DNA of 64,000 bases, from contig OY997593.1 in assembly GCA_963921825.1 (NCBI GenBank), forward strand, positions 46,205,111 to 46,269,110. Direction: 5' to 3'. The stretch is from Erodium maritimum (taxonomy: Eukaryota > Streptophyta > Magnoliopsida > Geraniales > Geraniaceae). Below the pieces are notes generated by a model. It worked only from the letters and a program-made list of their open reading frames with translations. It searched no databases and was not told where the DNA came from. This document shows, one piece after another, positions 1 through 10,260 of the stretch. The number at the start of each line of letters is the position of its first letter. Position 1 is the first letter of the stretch. Made by a program: the position numbers and the translations under genes.

Positions 1-55
1 CATGGTGGCCACCAAAACACACCACGTGTGTTTCACAACATTTGTTTAAATTTTT

Positions 56-553
56 GGGTTAAATGTTGAAACTTACCCTTATGTATTGGTCACGAACACT
101 ATGTTACCCTCCTTTTCAAAATCTCATTTGCGGTACCTTATCTATTGGTCACGCGATTCCGTTAGGAAAAATGGACGGTGAAATGCCGTTTTTCCATTCC
201 GTTAGTCATATGACCTCAACTGTCATATAATGGATGGTAAAATGACGTTTTATTTTCCCTTAAGTATTTGACCTCTATATATTTTATAAGGAACAAAAAC
301 GAGGGTGCAATGGTAATGTTCCTAATAAAATGTATAAAAGTCAAATAAGTAAGAAAAAAACGGCATTTTACCATCCATTATATGACACTTGAGGTCATAT
401 GACTAACGGAATGGGAAAAACGTCATTTTACCGTCTATTTTTCCTAACGGAATCGCGTGACCAATAGATAAGGTACTGCAAATGTGATTTTGAAAAGGAG
501 GGTAGCATGGTGTTCGTGACCAATACATAAGGGTAAGTTTCAACATTTAACCC
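56..553. mobile_element. Foldback MITE, Mutator-like (9-bp TSD)
   Basis: This 498-bp unit is almost entirely one large inverted repeat. The left arm runs from 56 to about 294 and the right arm from about 317 to 553, leaving a loop of roughly 20 bases. The outer ends read GGGTTAAATGTTG and its reverse complement. A perfect 9-bp direct repeat, TAAATTTTT, flanks it at 47-55 and 554-562. A 9-bp target duplication with long terminal inverted repeats is the hallmark of Mutator-like elements. No coding capacity is present, so it would depend on a transposase from elsewhere. The arms differ by scattered substitutions and small gaps, so it is not brand new. Confidence 0.85.
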
Positions 554-562
554 TAAATTTTT

Positions 563-820
563 TGTAGGCAGAGTTGTTTGTGTTATTAAAGCACTCACTC
601 ATAGACTAAGAGCATGTACATCTTGGGATTAGGATTTCGGAGCCAGGGGTTTAGGATCATGTGCTGATTAGGATGAATTGTGATGCAGATCCCTGTTTTT
701 AGAAGAACACCACATTGTGGGATCATGTATAGGGTCAAGGGTTTATAAAAGCGCTGAGTGCATGCTGACTGAATAATTAATTATATTTTTGCTGAATTTA
801 TTTAATTCATACTTAAAAAG
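563..820. other. Unassigned spacer
   Basis: No supportable gene, RNA or repeat boundary was found between the MITE and the target duplication of LINE-A. The stretch contains two loosely similar phrases built on GGATCATGT but no clear ends. Confidence 0.4.
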
Positions 821-948
821 TAAATACTACAACATAAATTCCAGCTACATGCGAAATCTCTCTCGTCTAGAGATCCTCTGCCCGATAAACCGTAGCCATA
901 TGGCCTACTCTACTCCAGCCATCGCCGCCGCCGAAAAGTCGGCCTACG

Positions 949-1830
949 ATGGACTTGTCTCATCGCCGCTTGCCCAGGTACAGCCCTCGGTACTTGTACC
1001 GCCGCCTCGTCCTTCCTCGGATGTGGTGCCCCTGCCCGATAAGGAGACGTCGTAAGCCACTCCAACCGGCCAAGACGTCTTCTGCTCTCCATCCCATTCC
1101 TCTTCTCTCTTCTCCGACAATGGTGGAGGGCTCCTTCTCCATTGGCCAAGCAACCCCGGTGATCAAACCATGTCGGGGTCGGCCAAATAAAACCTTAGGG
1201 CTTGCGTCTCCTGCAAACAAGCCTAGGGCTCCACTTCTCCACCCTCCAACTGATTTTTTAGCCGCAACGGCTACCGTTAACTCCACTCTACCAAGAGTAG
1301 TATCGGCTAAGGCTCCGATCCCTAAGGCTCTACCTGAAGTCGCTCTTACGTATTCTGCAAGTAAGCTTATGGCGCCACTCCTTCAGTCTGCTGCTGCTCC
1401 GGTGATCGCGGTGGAGAAGGGAGCAGCCTCGGATAAGGCACTGGCCCCTGTGGTTCCTCCTGGCTTTGCTCCCCTAGTTGTATCTGTTCCTGCTGTGGCA
1501 GCCTCGAAGAACACAAAACTGGTCCAGGTACCCTCCTCTCCACGCTATCAAGATCCTAGCCGAGGGAAGGCTCCAATGGAGGAACTAGGGGGGACGTTGC
1601 TGCGGGAACTCTGTGGGGGAGGGATTAACCAAAACTACGACCGTATCCTCATTGTCCCTGTTGCCTTAGATCTGCCTCCAGGAGTTGTTCGGCAGCGACA
1701 GGTGTTCAAGTCAAGAGACACAAGCTCCACCTCGGAGCCTCCATCGGCGGGGCCACCACTAGAGATTAACCTCACCAATCTTCTGGACGGCTTCTCGGTG
1801 TGCTCATTGGAAGACGAAGAGGAGGTTTAA
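949..1830 (+). pseudogene. LINE-A ORF1, N-terminal part
   Basis: An open frame of 293 codons covers the Pro/Ala/Ser-rich N-terminal part of a plant L1 ORF1 protein. Near residues 75-82 it has a KPCRGRPNKT stretch; a similar KPRRGRP motif occurs in LINE-C ORF1. This AT-hook-like basic patch may bind nucleic acid (inference). The frame ends in an acidic SLEDEEEV tail, and the DUF4283-like domain follows downstream in other frames, so ORF1 as a whole is broken. The true start is uncertain: overlapping frames are open upstream, and an ATG at 900 lies in a different frame. Confidence 0.55.
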
Positions 1831-1839
1831 GTTGTTATG

Positions 1840-2850
1840 CTGAGTGCATCATTAAGCCCTTCATTGTTGGTCGGCCAATAATTTGCTATGATGGGCAAAT
1901 TGTGAGCGCCCAAACCACCTCGGAAGGACATGCAGCTCTGAGTAATCACTAGGGCATGGGGGAAGGCCGCGGAGGGCCTGTCATCAAGGACATTGGACCA
2001 GGGGTATTCGGTTTATACTTCGATTCAGAAGAGGCGCGCACGTGGGTCCGTAGAAACAAACCTTGGTGCTTTGACAAACGCCTTCTCTTCCTCGGGGATT
2101 TGGATCTGATGGCTAGGGAGCCTCTATCCTTGGACCGGCTCCAACTCTGGGCCCATGCTCACGGTCTCCCTTCCTTGATGCGAACCAATACAAAGGGGAG
2201 ACGATTAACTCGGTGTTGGGGCTAAGCGTTAAGGTTCCATGTAACAAGTGGGGCACATGTTGGAGAGGAACTGTTCGGATTCGGTTCTGGCACCTGATAG
2301 AGCGTCCCTTGCGCCGCCATCTCCTGCTCCGTTTTCAGGAATTCTCCAATCCAATTTAGGTATCTCTCTTAAGTGACCTGACTTTTATGGTAGTTGTGTG
2401 ATGATTGGACATGGCATCAAGGAGTGTCCACGGGAAGTGGTGGGAACCCCGCGGTTCGATTCTTCTATGCTGGAGTATCAACGGGATCGGGACAAGAAGG
2501 TATATGCAACGGATTGGAAACCGGTATCCGCGACTACTGCACCTAAGGGACCGTTGTATCGAGGTAGTGGTCCGATTGTATCCCCGACTACTGCACCTAA
2601 TAGTGCGAGTCCTCGGGGCTCCATTTAACCCCGCTCAGTTTATCGGGGCTGGAAAAATCTGGTGGTCGATCGGATCTCTGGTGGTCGGAAGCCTGACAAC
2701 CAGACCCTGCCTGTGCAAGGAGAAAGAAGTGGACCGGGAACTGTGTTTGGGTCTGATATAAGGGCAGGAGTTTGGGGACTGAAACGGGGTTCTACTGGTG
2801 AACCCCAAGAGGACCAAGAGCGGGCGGAAAAGCATTCCCATATGGAGGAA
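1840..2850 (+). pseudogene. LINE-A ORF1, DUF4283 and zinc-knuckle part
   Basis: Frames across 1850-2225 translate to a DUF4283-like domain (GPGVFGLYFDSEEARTWV, then a KPWCFDKRLLFL stretch and a WAHAHGLP motif). Around 2385-2430 a CX2C-type knuckle remnant reads C-V-M-I-G-H-G-I-K-E-C, the usual plant LINE ORF1 nucleic-acid-binding knuckle. The C-terminal frame near 2662-2853 ends PQEDQERAEKHSHMEE and stop, which lines up with the LINE-C ORF1 end. At least two frame changes and internal stops separate these parts, so no full protein can be made. Right after the stop, the sequence resembles the first codons of an L1 ORF2 and then loses similarity. Confidence 0.65.
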
Positions 2851-2994
2851 TGAAAGGAATCCAGTGCTCTAGCGACTGGCCTTAGGAGGGGAGCGCTGCC
2901 TCCCAAACAAGTGGATGATAGCAGGTCCAGTCATATACTGTGCATGCAACATTTAGGCAAGATCTCGAGCAACCGTACTCTACTTCGTTTAGTT

Positions 2995-4565
2995 TGTTGG
3001 AACTTGATGTCGTGGACAAGAAAACAAGAATTTGCAGCGGAAATTAACCACGAATCAAGCAAAATAAACTCTACCAAATATGAAGAACAAAGCTGAAAAT
3101 TCAGCAAGGTTACAAGAACATCACCTTGTAGTTTTGATGGTGAAGATGGAAGAATAACACCAACTATGCTTCGACTTGAGTCCTTTGGACGCCTACGTAT
3201 CCGAGATGGAATCAAAGCCAACGTAGTTCTTGAGTATGATGACTCAAGAACATGAAAAACAACCTATGGAGCTTGGAGGGGGTTTCGGCCAAGGGTAGAA
3301 GAAGAAGAAGAAGAAGAAGAAGAAGAAGAAGAGCTCTCTAACTCTCTACACTTGCATGTTGTTATCTCCAACCTATCTTGCATGCTTAGTTAAGTGGAAA
3401 CACTTAGCTCTCTACTTGAGACAAGTGTCCATGCCAAGATGCTAGGTGGAACTAATAAACAACCTAGTTTATTAGTTTAGTGGAAATTGGGTCCCACCCA
3501 ATTTTGGTCAACAAGACTAATAGTCATCTAATGACTTGAGTCCTTGTTGGGCCTAGCCTATATGGGCCTCTCCAAGAGAGCCCATGCCGAGCCCAATATG
3601 CTAGCCGGTCCACTATGGCGATCCCCGCCACAAATCCTTCCAACTCAGGTTCGTCATGTTCTTATCGAGTATCAATCTGTCGGCGTGACCCTTAGGTCTA
3701 TGCATGTCGGTAAGATCAACGTAAAATCCCATTTTACTTGATCTTACCAAAGTGGCGACTGACGAGACTCAGTATTGCCCGACCCTGCATAACGAATCGC
3801 GCCCTGTCGATTCTGACCTTTCAGCCATCCTTGTCATTATCCCTTTATCACCGATATCCGGATTGAGATAAGGCATAGAGCCGTCATCCTTATTATCCTC
3901 AATCCATGTTCCTTGATATGTGAGATGACTGACCTTATGATACCCAGTATCATGTGCATGGCCATGCTTTCCTGTCAGTCACTCTCGATCAAGCGGCCGT
4001 GAACCAGATATCTTTCCCATACCGTAGTATGAGGGATAAATCCCTTAGCCGTCTATCATGTCACTCGTGCAGTCATTCCCCAAGCCAATCCTGGCCGTTA
4101 TGGAAGCCCAGTCACGGTGCAACGTTGGGCTTTCAGGTCAAACTTGGTTGTTTACTGCATAGCAATCACATAGACTCCTCGGTCTAAGGATACCTGACAA
4201 GCTACGACTCTGAACATGTTCATGACTTAATCTATGGGACATATTCAGGTCGGGTCGTCCAACATCATGTCCCACATGATGTTTATGATCAGACTCCGGA
4301 ACCCTTTCCTATGGCTAATAGAACGTAAGCCATCAAGAGTCATATCTCATACTAGTCGCTTCCAGCGAAGACTATTGACTAGGGACCTCATCGAGTGTGA
4401 TCCTTCCTGATTTATGGTTCTATTCGCATGGTGGGCATAGATCGGAAACACATACGACATATTACTCCAACACTTAAGTAATATAAAAACCGCTTCATTT
4501 ATATTGCCAACGATGATAATTACAATTGGACATTTATGATCGGACTACGGGCACCGAGGCTAACA
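2995..4565 (-). repeat. COPIA-1 3' LTR (left on plus strand)
   Basis: This 1571-bp LTR is directly repeated at 10261-11840. It begins TGTTGGAACTT and ends GAGGCTAACA. It contains an (GAA)11 tract at 3298-3330. It matches the COPIA-3 LTR in reverse orientation over long stretches (roughly 80% by eye), including a conserved block around the CCGGAGTCTGATCAT phrase, so the two elements belong to one family. Short open frames seen inside it are shadows. Confidence 0.95.
3298..3333. repeat. (GAA)n microsatellite in COPIA-1 left LTR
   Basis: Eleven GAA units are followed by GAGCTC. The sister LTR has fourteen units at 10564-10605, so this tract accounts for the length difference between the two LTRs. 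Confidence 0.95.
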
Positions 4566-4580
4566 ATCTCCCACTTGCCC
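4566..4580 (-). promoter_or_regulatory. COPIA-1 polypurine tract
   Basis: On the minus strand the bases directly upstream of the 3' LTR read GGGCAAGTGGGAGAT. This is the purine-rich plus-strand primer of the element. The same 15-base tract occurs in COPIA-3 at 54865-54879. Confidence 0.85.
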
Positions 4581-7500
4581 TAGCTCCAATCTAAATTCCA
4601 ATCTAATCTCATTGACCTTACATGCCTTTCGTGCTTGGGTAACGAGAGCGCTTTGGTCAACGGGTCGGTTATGTTATCATCTGTTGCAATATACGTGATC
4701 TTCACATCACCTCTGTTCAGAATCTCTCTGATCAGGTGATATCGCCGCAATACATGTTTGGATTTGTTATGCGATCTGGGCTCCTTGACTTGAGCAATGG
4801 CCCCAGTGTTGTCGCAAAATAGGTTCACCGGGCTGGATGGGATTTTAATTACACCCAACCCTGCCATGAACTTCCTAATCCATACAGCCTCCTTGGCCGC
4901 TTCCGCAGCCGCTATGTATTCGGCCTCTGTCGTGGAGTCAGCGACAGTGTCTTGCTTCACGCTCTTCCAGCTGAAAGCCCCGCCATTCAGCGTGAACACA
5001 TATCCGGACTGACTTCTAAAGTCATCTGGATCTGATTGGAAACTAGCGTCAACATACCCTTTAACGACTAGTTCAGACTCATCCTTACCCCCGTAAACTA
5101 GGAACGCATCCTTAGTCCTTCTCAAATATTTGAGAATCGCTTTGACTGCTATCCAGTGTTCCTCGCCAGGGTTGTACTGATGTCTGCTGGTACAGCTCAA
5201 GGCAAATGAGACATCCGGTCTCGTGCATATCATGGCATACATGATCGATCCTATCGCCGATGCGTAAGGAATCCGACTCATCCTATTCAGCTCATCAGGT
5301 GTCTTAGGACACTGAGTCTTGCTGAGGTGGATGCCATGACGTGCGGGCATGAGTCCTTTCTTGGAATCTAGCGTTGAGAACCTACTCAACACTTTGTTCA
5401 CATAGGTGCTCTGACTTAATCCCAAGATCCTCTTGGTGCGATCTCTATATATCTTAATCCCTAAGATATAAGCAGCCTCGCCTAAGTCCTTCATCGCGAA
5501 ACACGTCCCTAACCAAGCTTTTGTCTCGTTTAAAGTGGCGACGTCGTTTCCGATATGTAGTATGTCATCAACATACAGCACCAGAAAGGTGATCATACTC
5601 CATTTTGCCTTCTTGTAAACGCAAGGCTCATCTTCGTTCTTGACAAAACCGAATCCAATTACAGTCTCATCAAAACGAAGATTCCAACTCCGAGAAGCTT
5701 GTTTCAATCCATAGATGTATTTCAACAACTTACAAATCTTTCCCTTATTCTTAGGATCGACAAAACCTTCGGGTTGAGACATATAAACGTCCTCCGATAA
5801 ACTTCCGTTTAAGAAAGCGGTTTTGACATCCATTTGACATATCTCGTAATCATGATACGCAGCTATGGCAAGAAGAATACGGATAGATTTGACCATAGCC
5901 ACTGGGGAGAAGGTTTCTTCATAGTCAATCCCTTGGACTTGTCTATAACCTTTCGCCACCAGTCGAGCTTTATAGGTCTGAGGGTTGCCATCCATGTCCA
6001 TCTTCACCTTGAAGATCCATTTGCATCCAATGGTTCTCACACCATCGATGGGATCAACCAGTTCCCAGACTTGGTTATCCGACATGGAGTGCATTTCTTC
6101 CCTCATGGCACCCAGCCATAACTCGGAGTCGGGCCCGTCCATGGCTTCCTGAAACGTGGCTGGATCATCGTGATCCACCATAAGTTCACCGTCACCCCCA
6201 GACACAAAGAAGCCATATCTCGGAGGTGGACGACTAACCCTTTCAGATCGCCTTGGACCCTCAAGAATCATTGCAGAAACCGGTCTTTGCTCTACGACCA
6301 CTTCAGCCTCCTCTACTGGGTTGTCCAGTGGCTCTGAGGCACGCATACCATCCTGAATCTCTTCGAGATGTACGGCCCTCCCACTGACGTCTTTGGAAAT
6401 AAATTCCTTTTCCATAAAGATCCCACCCCGAGCGACGAACACTTTGTTCTCGCTGGGTTTGTAGAAGTAATATCCCTTTGTTTCTTTGGGATACCCCACA
6501 AAGGTGCATTTATCAGATCTTGGTTCGAGCTTGTTGTGAACTAGTCGCTTCACATAAGCCTCACAACCCCAGATCTTAAGGAAGGACAAAACGAGCTTCC
6601 TCCCGTGCCATTTCTCAAATGGTGTCCCTTCCACAGCCTTTGTAGGAGCCCGATTCAAAATGAATGCGGCCATCTCCAGAGCAAAACCCCAGAAAGAGAT
6701 TGGGAGATCAGTCCCACTGATCATGGACCAGACCATATCCAATAGGGTCCGATTCCTCCGTTCGGACACACCATTCAACTGTGGTGTTCCAGGAGGAGTC
6801 CATTCCGATAGGATCCCACTTTCTGTTAGATGATCTAAAAACTCTGCAATTAAGTATTCTCCTCCTCGATCCGATCGAAGAGCCTTAATACTTTTCCCGA
6901 GCTGGTTTTGTACTTCAGTCTTGTACTCTTTGAATTTATCAAAGGCCTCAGACTTATGTCTCATCAAATAGACATAACCAAATCTACTGAAATCGTCAGT
7001 AAAAGTGATGAAGTAGCTAAAACCACTCCTGGCAAGTGCACTCATTGGTCCACACACATCCGAGTGTATAAGCCCCAACAAGTCACCCGCCCTTTCACCG
7101 CGACCGATGAAGGGCGCTCTAGTCAGTTTGCCCATTAAACACGATTCGCATCTATCAATCGAATGGAATTCGAATGGACTAAGAAGTCCGCACTTATGAA
7201 GTGCTGATACGCGTTTCTCGTTAATGTGGCCCAAACGACAGTGCCATAACAGAGTCTGGTCTAAGTCCTCGGTCTTATACCTCTTGGTATTTACATTAAA
7301 TATAGAGCATGAGGCATTGTTATCCGTATCCAATACGTACAATCCTCTAACCATTTTGGCACTAGCATAGAATATATCATTGCGTAAAATATTGACAATT
7401 CCATTTCCAACATCAAAATTGTATCCTTCCTTGTCCAACAAAGAAATATTCCTACTGAAGGTAGGTACACAATATACATCTTTTAAAACAAAAACTAGCC

Positions 7501-7951
7501 CACTTGGCAAAAGAAGACTAATGGTTCCTACAGCAGTCGCCACAACTTTGGTCTTGTTGCCCACTCTGAGGTCCACCTCGTCCTTCTTCAATCTCCTTCT
7601 ATCTTCCAGCCACTGCACATTAGTGCAAATGTGAGATTCTGCCCCGGTATCCAATACCCATGAATCTTTGGAAGTAGCGAGATTAAGCTCTATAAAGTAA
7701 ATACCTGACGAAGGCGCAGTCCCACTGCCCTTCTTCAGATCATCCAGAAACTTTCTACAATCTTTCTTCCAATGACCAGGCTGATGACAGTAGAAGCAGA
7801 CATTCTCGATCTCATTCCCTTTCCTTGAGGACTCTCCAGTCCTAGGAGGGTTAGGACGCTTCGGAATTCTCATCTTTCCTGCCAAGTGCATAGGGGCCTT
7901 CCCCTTGCCTTTCACAGTTTCCCTCTTGAAACTGTTTCCCTGTCTGACCAT
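4580..7951 (-). CDS. COPIA-1 Pol region: protease, integrase, RT, RNase H
   Basis: A long open frame of about 1123 codons. It starts with a basic tail of the Gag nucleocapsid carrying a CX2CX4HX4C knuckle (about residues 52-65). An aspartic protease signature DTGA is near residue 101, and a GAG_pre-integrase HHCC zinc region spans about 236-271. The integrase core has a DD35E triad at about 298, 361 and 397. The RT domain spans about 625-870 with YVDD near 793, and the C-terminal copia RNase H about 960-1090. The order is diagnostic of Ty1/copia. The enzymes would mature from a polyprotein in virus-like particles and make and integrate cDNA. It is kept here as part of a transposable element, not a host gene. 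Confidence 0.9.
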   Translation of the reverse strand: MVRQGNSFKRETVKGKGKAPMHLAGKMRIPKRPNPPRTGESSRKGNEIENVCFYCHQPGHWKKDCRKFLDDLKKGSGTAPSSGIYFIELNLATSKDSWVLDTGAESHICTNVQWLEDRRRLKKDEVDLRVGNKTKVVATAVGTISLLLPSGLVFVLKDVYCVPTFSRNISLLDKEGYNFDVGNGIVNILRNDIFYASAKMVRGLYVLDTDNNASCSIFNVNTKRYKTEDLDQTLLWHCRLGHINEKRVSALHKCGLLSPFEFHSIDRCESCLMGKLTRAPFIGRGERAGDLLGLIHSDVCGPMSALARSGFSYFITFTDDFSRFGYVYLMRHKSEAFDKFKEYKTEVQNQLGKSIKALRSDRGGEYLIAEFLDHLTESGILSEWTPPGTPQLNGVSERRNRTLLDMVWSMISGTDLPISFWGFALEMAAFILNRAPTKAVEGTPFEKWHGRKLVLSFLKIWGCEAYVKRLVHNKLEPRSDKCTFVGYPKETKGYYFYKPSENKVFVARGGIFMEKEFISKDVSGRAVHLEEIQDGMRASEPLDNPVEEAEVVVEQRPVSAMILEGPRRSERVSRPPPRYGFFVSGGDGELMVDHDDPATFQEAMDGPDSELWLGAMREEMHSMSDNQVWELVDPIDGVRTIGCKWIFKVKMDMDGNPQTYKARLVAKGYRQVQGIDYEETFSPVAMVKSIRILLAIAAYHDYEICQMDVKTAFLNGSLSEDVYMSQPEGFVDPKNKGKICKLLKYIYGLKQASRSWNLRFDETVIGFGFVKNEDEPCVYKKAKWSMITFLVLYVDDILHIGNDVATLNETKAWLGTCFAMKDLGEAAYILGIKIYRDRTKRILGLSQSTYVNKVLSRFSTLDSKKGLMPARHGIHLSKTQCPKTPDELNRMSRIPYASAIGSIMYAMICTRPDVSFALSCTSRHQYNPGEEHWIAVKAILKYLRRTKDAFLVYGGKDESELVVKGYVDASFQSDPDDFRSQSGYVFTLNGGAFSWKSVKQDTVADSTTEAEYIAAAEAAKEAVWIRKFMAGLGVIKIPSSPVNLFCDNTGAIAQVKEPRSHNKSKHVLRRYHLIREILNRGDVKITYIATDDNITDPLTKALSLPKHERHVRSMRLDWNLDWS

Positions 7952-8609
7952 CAGAACGTCCTTGGATCCTTGAGATGGTCTTGTCCATATCGTCCTTGGA
8001 TCCTTCAGCAGTCACCAGCATGCTGTGCAACTTTGAGATGGTCTTGTCCATATCGTGCATGTGATAGTTCATGACGAACCCGCCATATGCACGAGGAAGG
8101 GAACGCAGAACCACATCTGCTGCCATCTCGTTTTCAATCTTAAGACCCAGTCTATTAAGATGATCGAGATGCCCCTTCATTTTCAGGACATGAGGACCCA
8201 CGGAGCTCCCTGCTGACATTTTGCACGAGAGAAGTTCGTTGAGGACATTGTATCTTTCGATACGTGCCCTCTCCTTGAACATATCTCTGATGACCCCCAT
8301 CAAAGTATAGGGATCCTCAGAGTACTCCATGAACCGCTCCTGGAGATTAGGCTCCATGCAGCCCAGCATAATACACGCTATATCTATGGCATCACTTAGG
8401 TGCTTTAGGTATGCATCCTTGACGACCCTTGTAGCGTTATTAGCTGGCTCCTCAGGGAAAACCTGATCAATGACATATTCCTTGTGTTCGAATTTGAGGA
8501 CTATCCTCAAGTTTCTGTCCCAGTCCAGGTAGTTTGTCCCATTGAGCTTGACCCTGTCTAGAATGGGTTTAAGCGACAAACTACCAGTGTTCGCTGATGT
8601 GTTAGCCAT
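7950..8609 (-). CDS. COPIA-1 Gag region
   Basis: Coordinates are approximate on the downstream side. The frame opens with a SLSLKPILDRVKLNGTNYLD stretch, the usual N-terminus of plant copia Gag (UBN2 / retrotran_gag family). It continues through a helical capsid-like region with a conserved W at the NYLDW motif. A second start-like copy exists at the corresponding place in COPIA-3 (51351). Gag forms the particle shell that packages element RNA. No host function is implied. Confidence 0.85.
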
Positions 8610-10247
8610 TTTGATCTACACGACAAAGTGAATTTAATCAGTAAACTGAATAAATTAAGAAGATCGAGTCCAAACACCGACGGGCGATTCTAAACCTATA
8701 GAATCTTGAACCAAGAACCTTGATTCACTCGATTGAGCTGAACTGAGGCTCACCACTCAATCGAGCTATGTAGGCCGGACTCCATCCGATCACATCCAAT
8801 GTGACTCTTGGCTAGGGTATGTACTTGAGTACACGGTTTACCCTATCTGATACCCTAGTTCAACCTCAGGCTGAGAATCGTAGTCGGGTCCACCAGTTTT
8901 CAACGATGGCCTGTCACTATGTAGGTGCTCCGCTAAGGCGCACGACACCCACATATGCTGACCAAACTTACTACAACGCCTTCCTATGGATGCTCCGCTA
9001 AGGCGCACGACACCCATAGGTCGAGGAAGTAGGAAGTTGTTGATAAACTGGGAGGTATCTGACATGACCCGGTTTTACTTGTCTTGTGGTGTTTGAACGA
9101 TTGGCACATCATTGATGCGATGAGAACGTCAACTACATTCCAAATGTAATGACGTCTCCAATTACATCCAATGTAATTCTTCCTTCGAACTCGTCTACTA
9201 CATCCAATGTAAAGACGGTTCAAGGGTTCACAAGCAAACGATTAAAACCAATTTTTATCTTTGCATGTGAGGTGATTTGCTTGAAAGTTTAAATCTAAGC
9301 ATGCATTCTAACCATACAATCATGCATAAATTTAAACCAAGCATCAAGCATAAAGACGTGCACGTCAAAGCCCCCTAAACTATTCCCAACCCGGTCTTGA
9401 GCAACCTTGACTTCAAGCTGACCACGTGAGCCTCCCACTCGCCCCTTGACGTCCGTCTACTCCAAGCCGTTTCCTGCGGTCTCCCACTTGCCTCTTGAGC
9501 TCCTTCGTCTCCAAGCCGGCAAAACGGTTACAATAAAATACACGAATCGCAGGTCGGGAAATAATAATTATTACAAACAAGTGGTACGACGACCACACCT
9601 TTTAAAATAATAGTTACACGCTAACACTATCGGCACGCAGTCCGAGATAAGCGATAAAACTACCCGGGGCTTAATAACGTGCACCATGCATAAATCATCA
9701 CATCATACAGCGTGTTATCAAACAGCGTGTTATCAAACACCGAGATATGACTGATTTTAGTTAGCTTCCAAGTTTCGAAAATTATTACACGGTTTATCGA
9801 AACCGGTTTCAAAAATGAATTTTCCGAACGTTTAATTTCGTGGTTCATCATGACGGTTCCAAACTCGTCACAATTCCCCAAATGGTTTAGCCCCGGCGTT
9901 CCGACTATCCAATAGTCACAACTCGGCCTAGCTCCGTCCAACGGAGCCCCATCCGGTCACGGGATCGGCTCCCCGAGAGTCCCGGTCTCGTGACCCCAAA
10001 AATTAAACTTTGTCCAAAAAAATCAGATTTTATTTTATTTCGAAAATCACCAATTTCATGCATAATAACCACATGCAAGACACTAAATCATGTTATCAAT
10101 CAAGCATACATCCATATATGCAAAAACATGAAATTAAGAAGCTAACATGCAAATTTGAGCACTTTAAGAAAAAAACCAATAAGCACTTCAAAAATTCCAG
10201 CACCAAAACTGAAAATTTCAGCTCTTGTTTTTCCCGTTGGTAGCCAT
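8610..10247 (-). other. COPIA-1 untranslated leader with internal repeats
   Basis: About 1.64 kb lies between the primer site and Gag, with no convincing reading frame. It holds two direct copies of a roughly 30-bp block containing CTCCGCTAAGGCGCACGACA (8925-8955 and 8991-9018). It also holds four copies of a palindromic ACATCCAATGT-type motif near 8791, 9133, 9161 and 9196. The same motifs, in the same number and order, occur in the COPIA-3 leader at about 50750-51180. Conservation between diverged relatives suggests a role in RNA packaging, translation or transcription (inference). Confidence 0.7.
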
Positions 10248-10259
10248 GCTCTGATACCA
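10248..10259 (-). promoter_or_regulatory. COPIA-1 primer binding site (initiator Met-tRNA)
   Basis: Read on the minus strand this is TGGTATCAGAGC, one base inside the 5' LTR. It is complementary to the 3' end of plant initiator methionine tRNA and is the standard primer site for plant LTR elements. Confidence 0.9.
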
Positions 10260-10260
10260 C

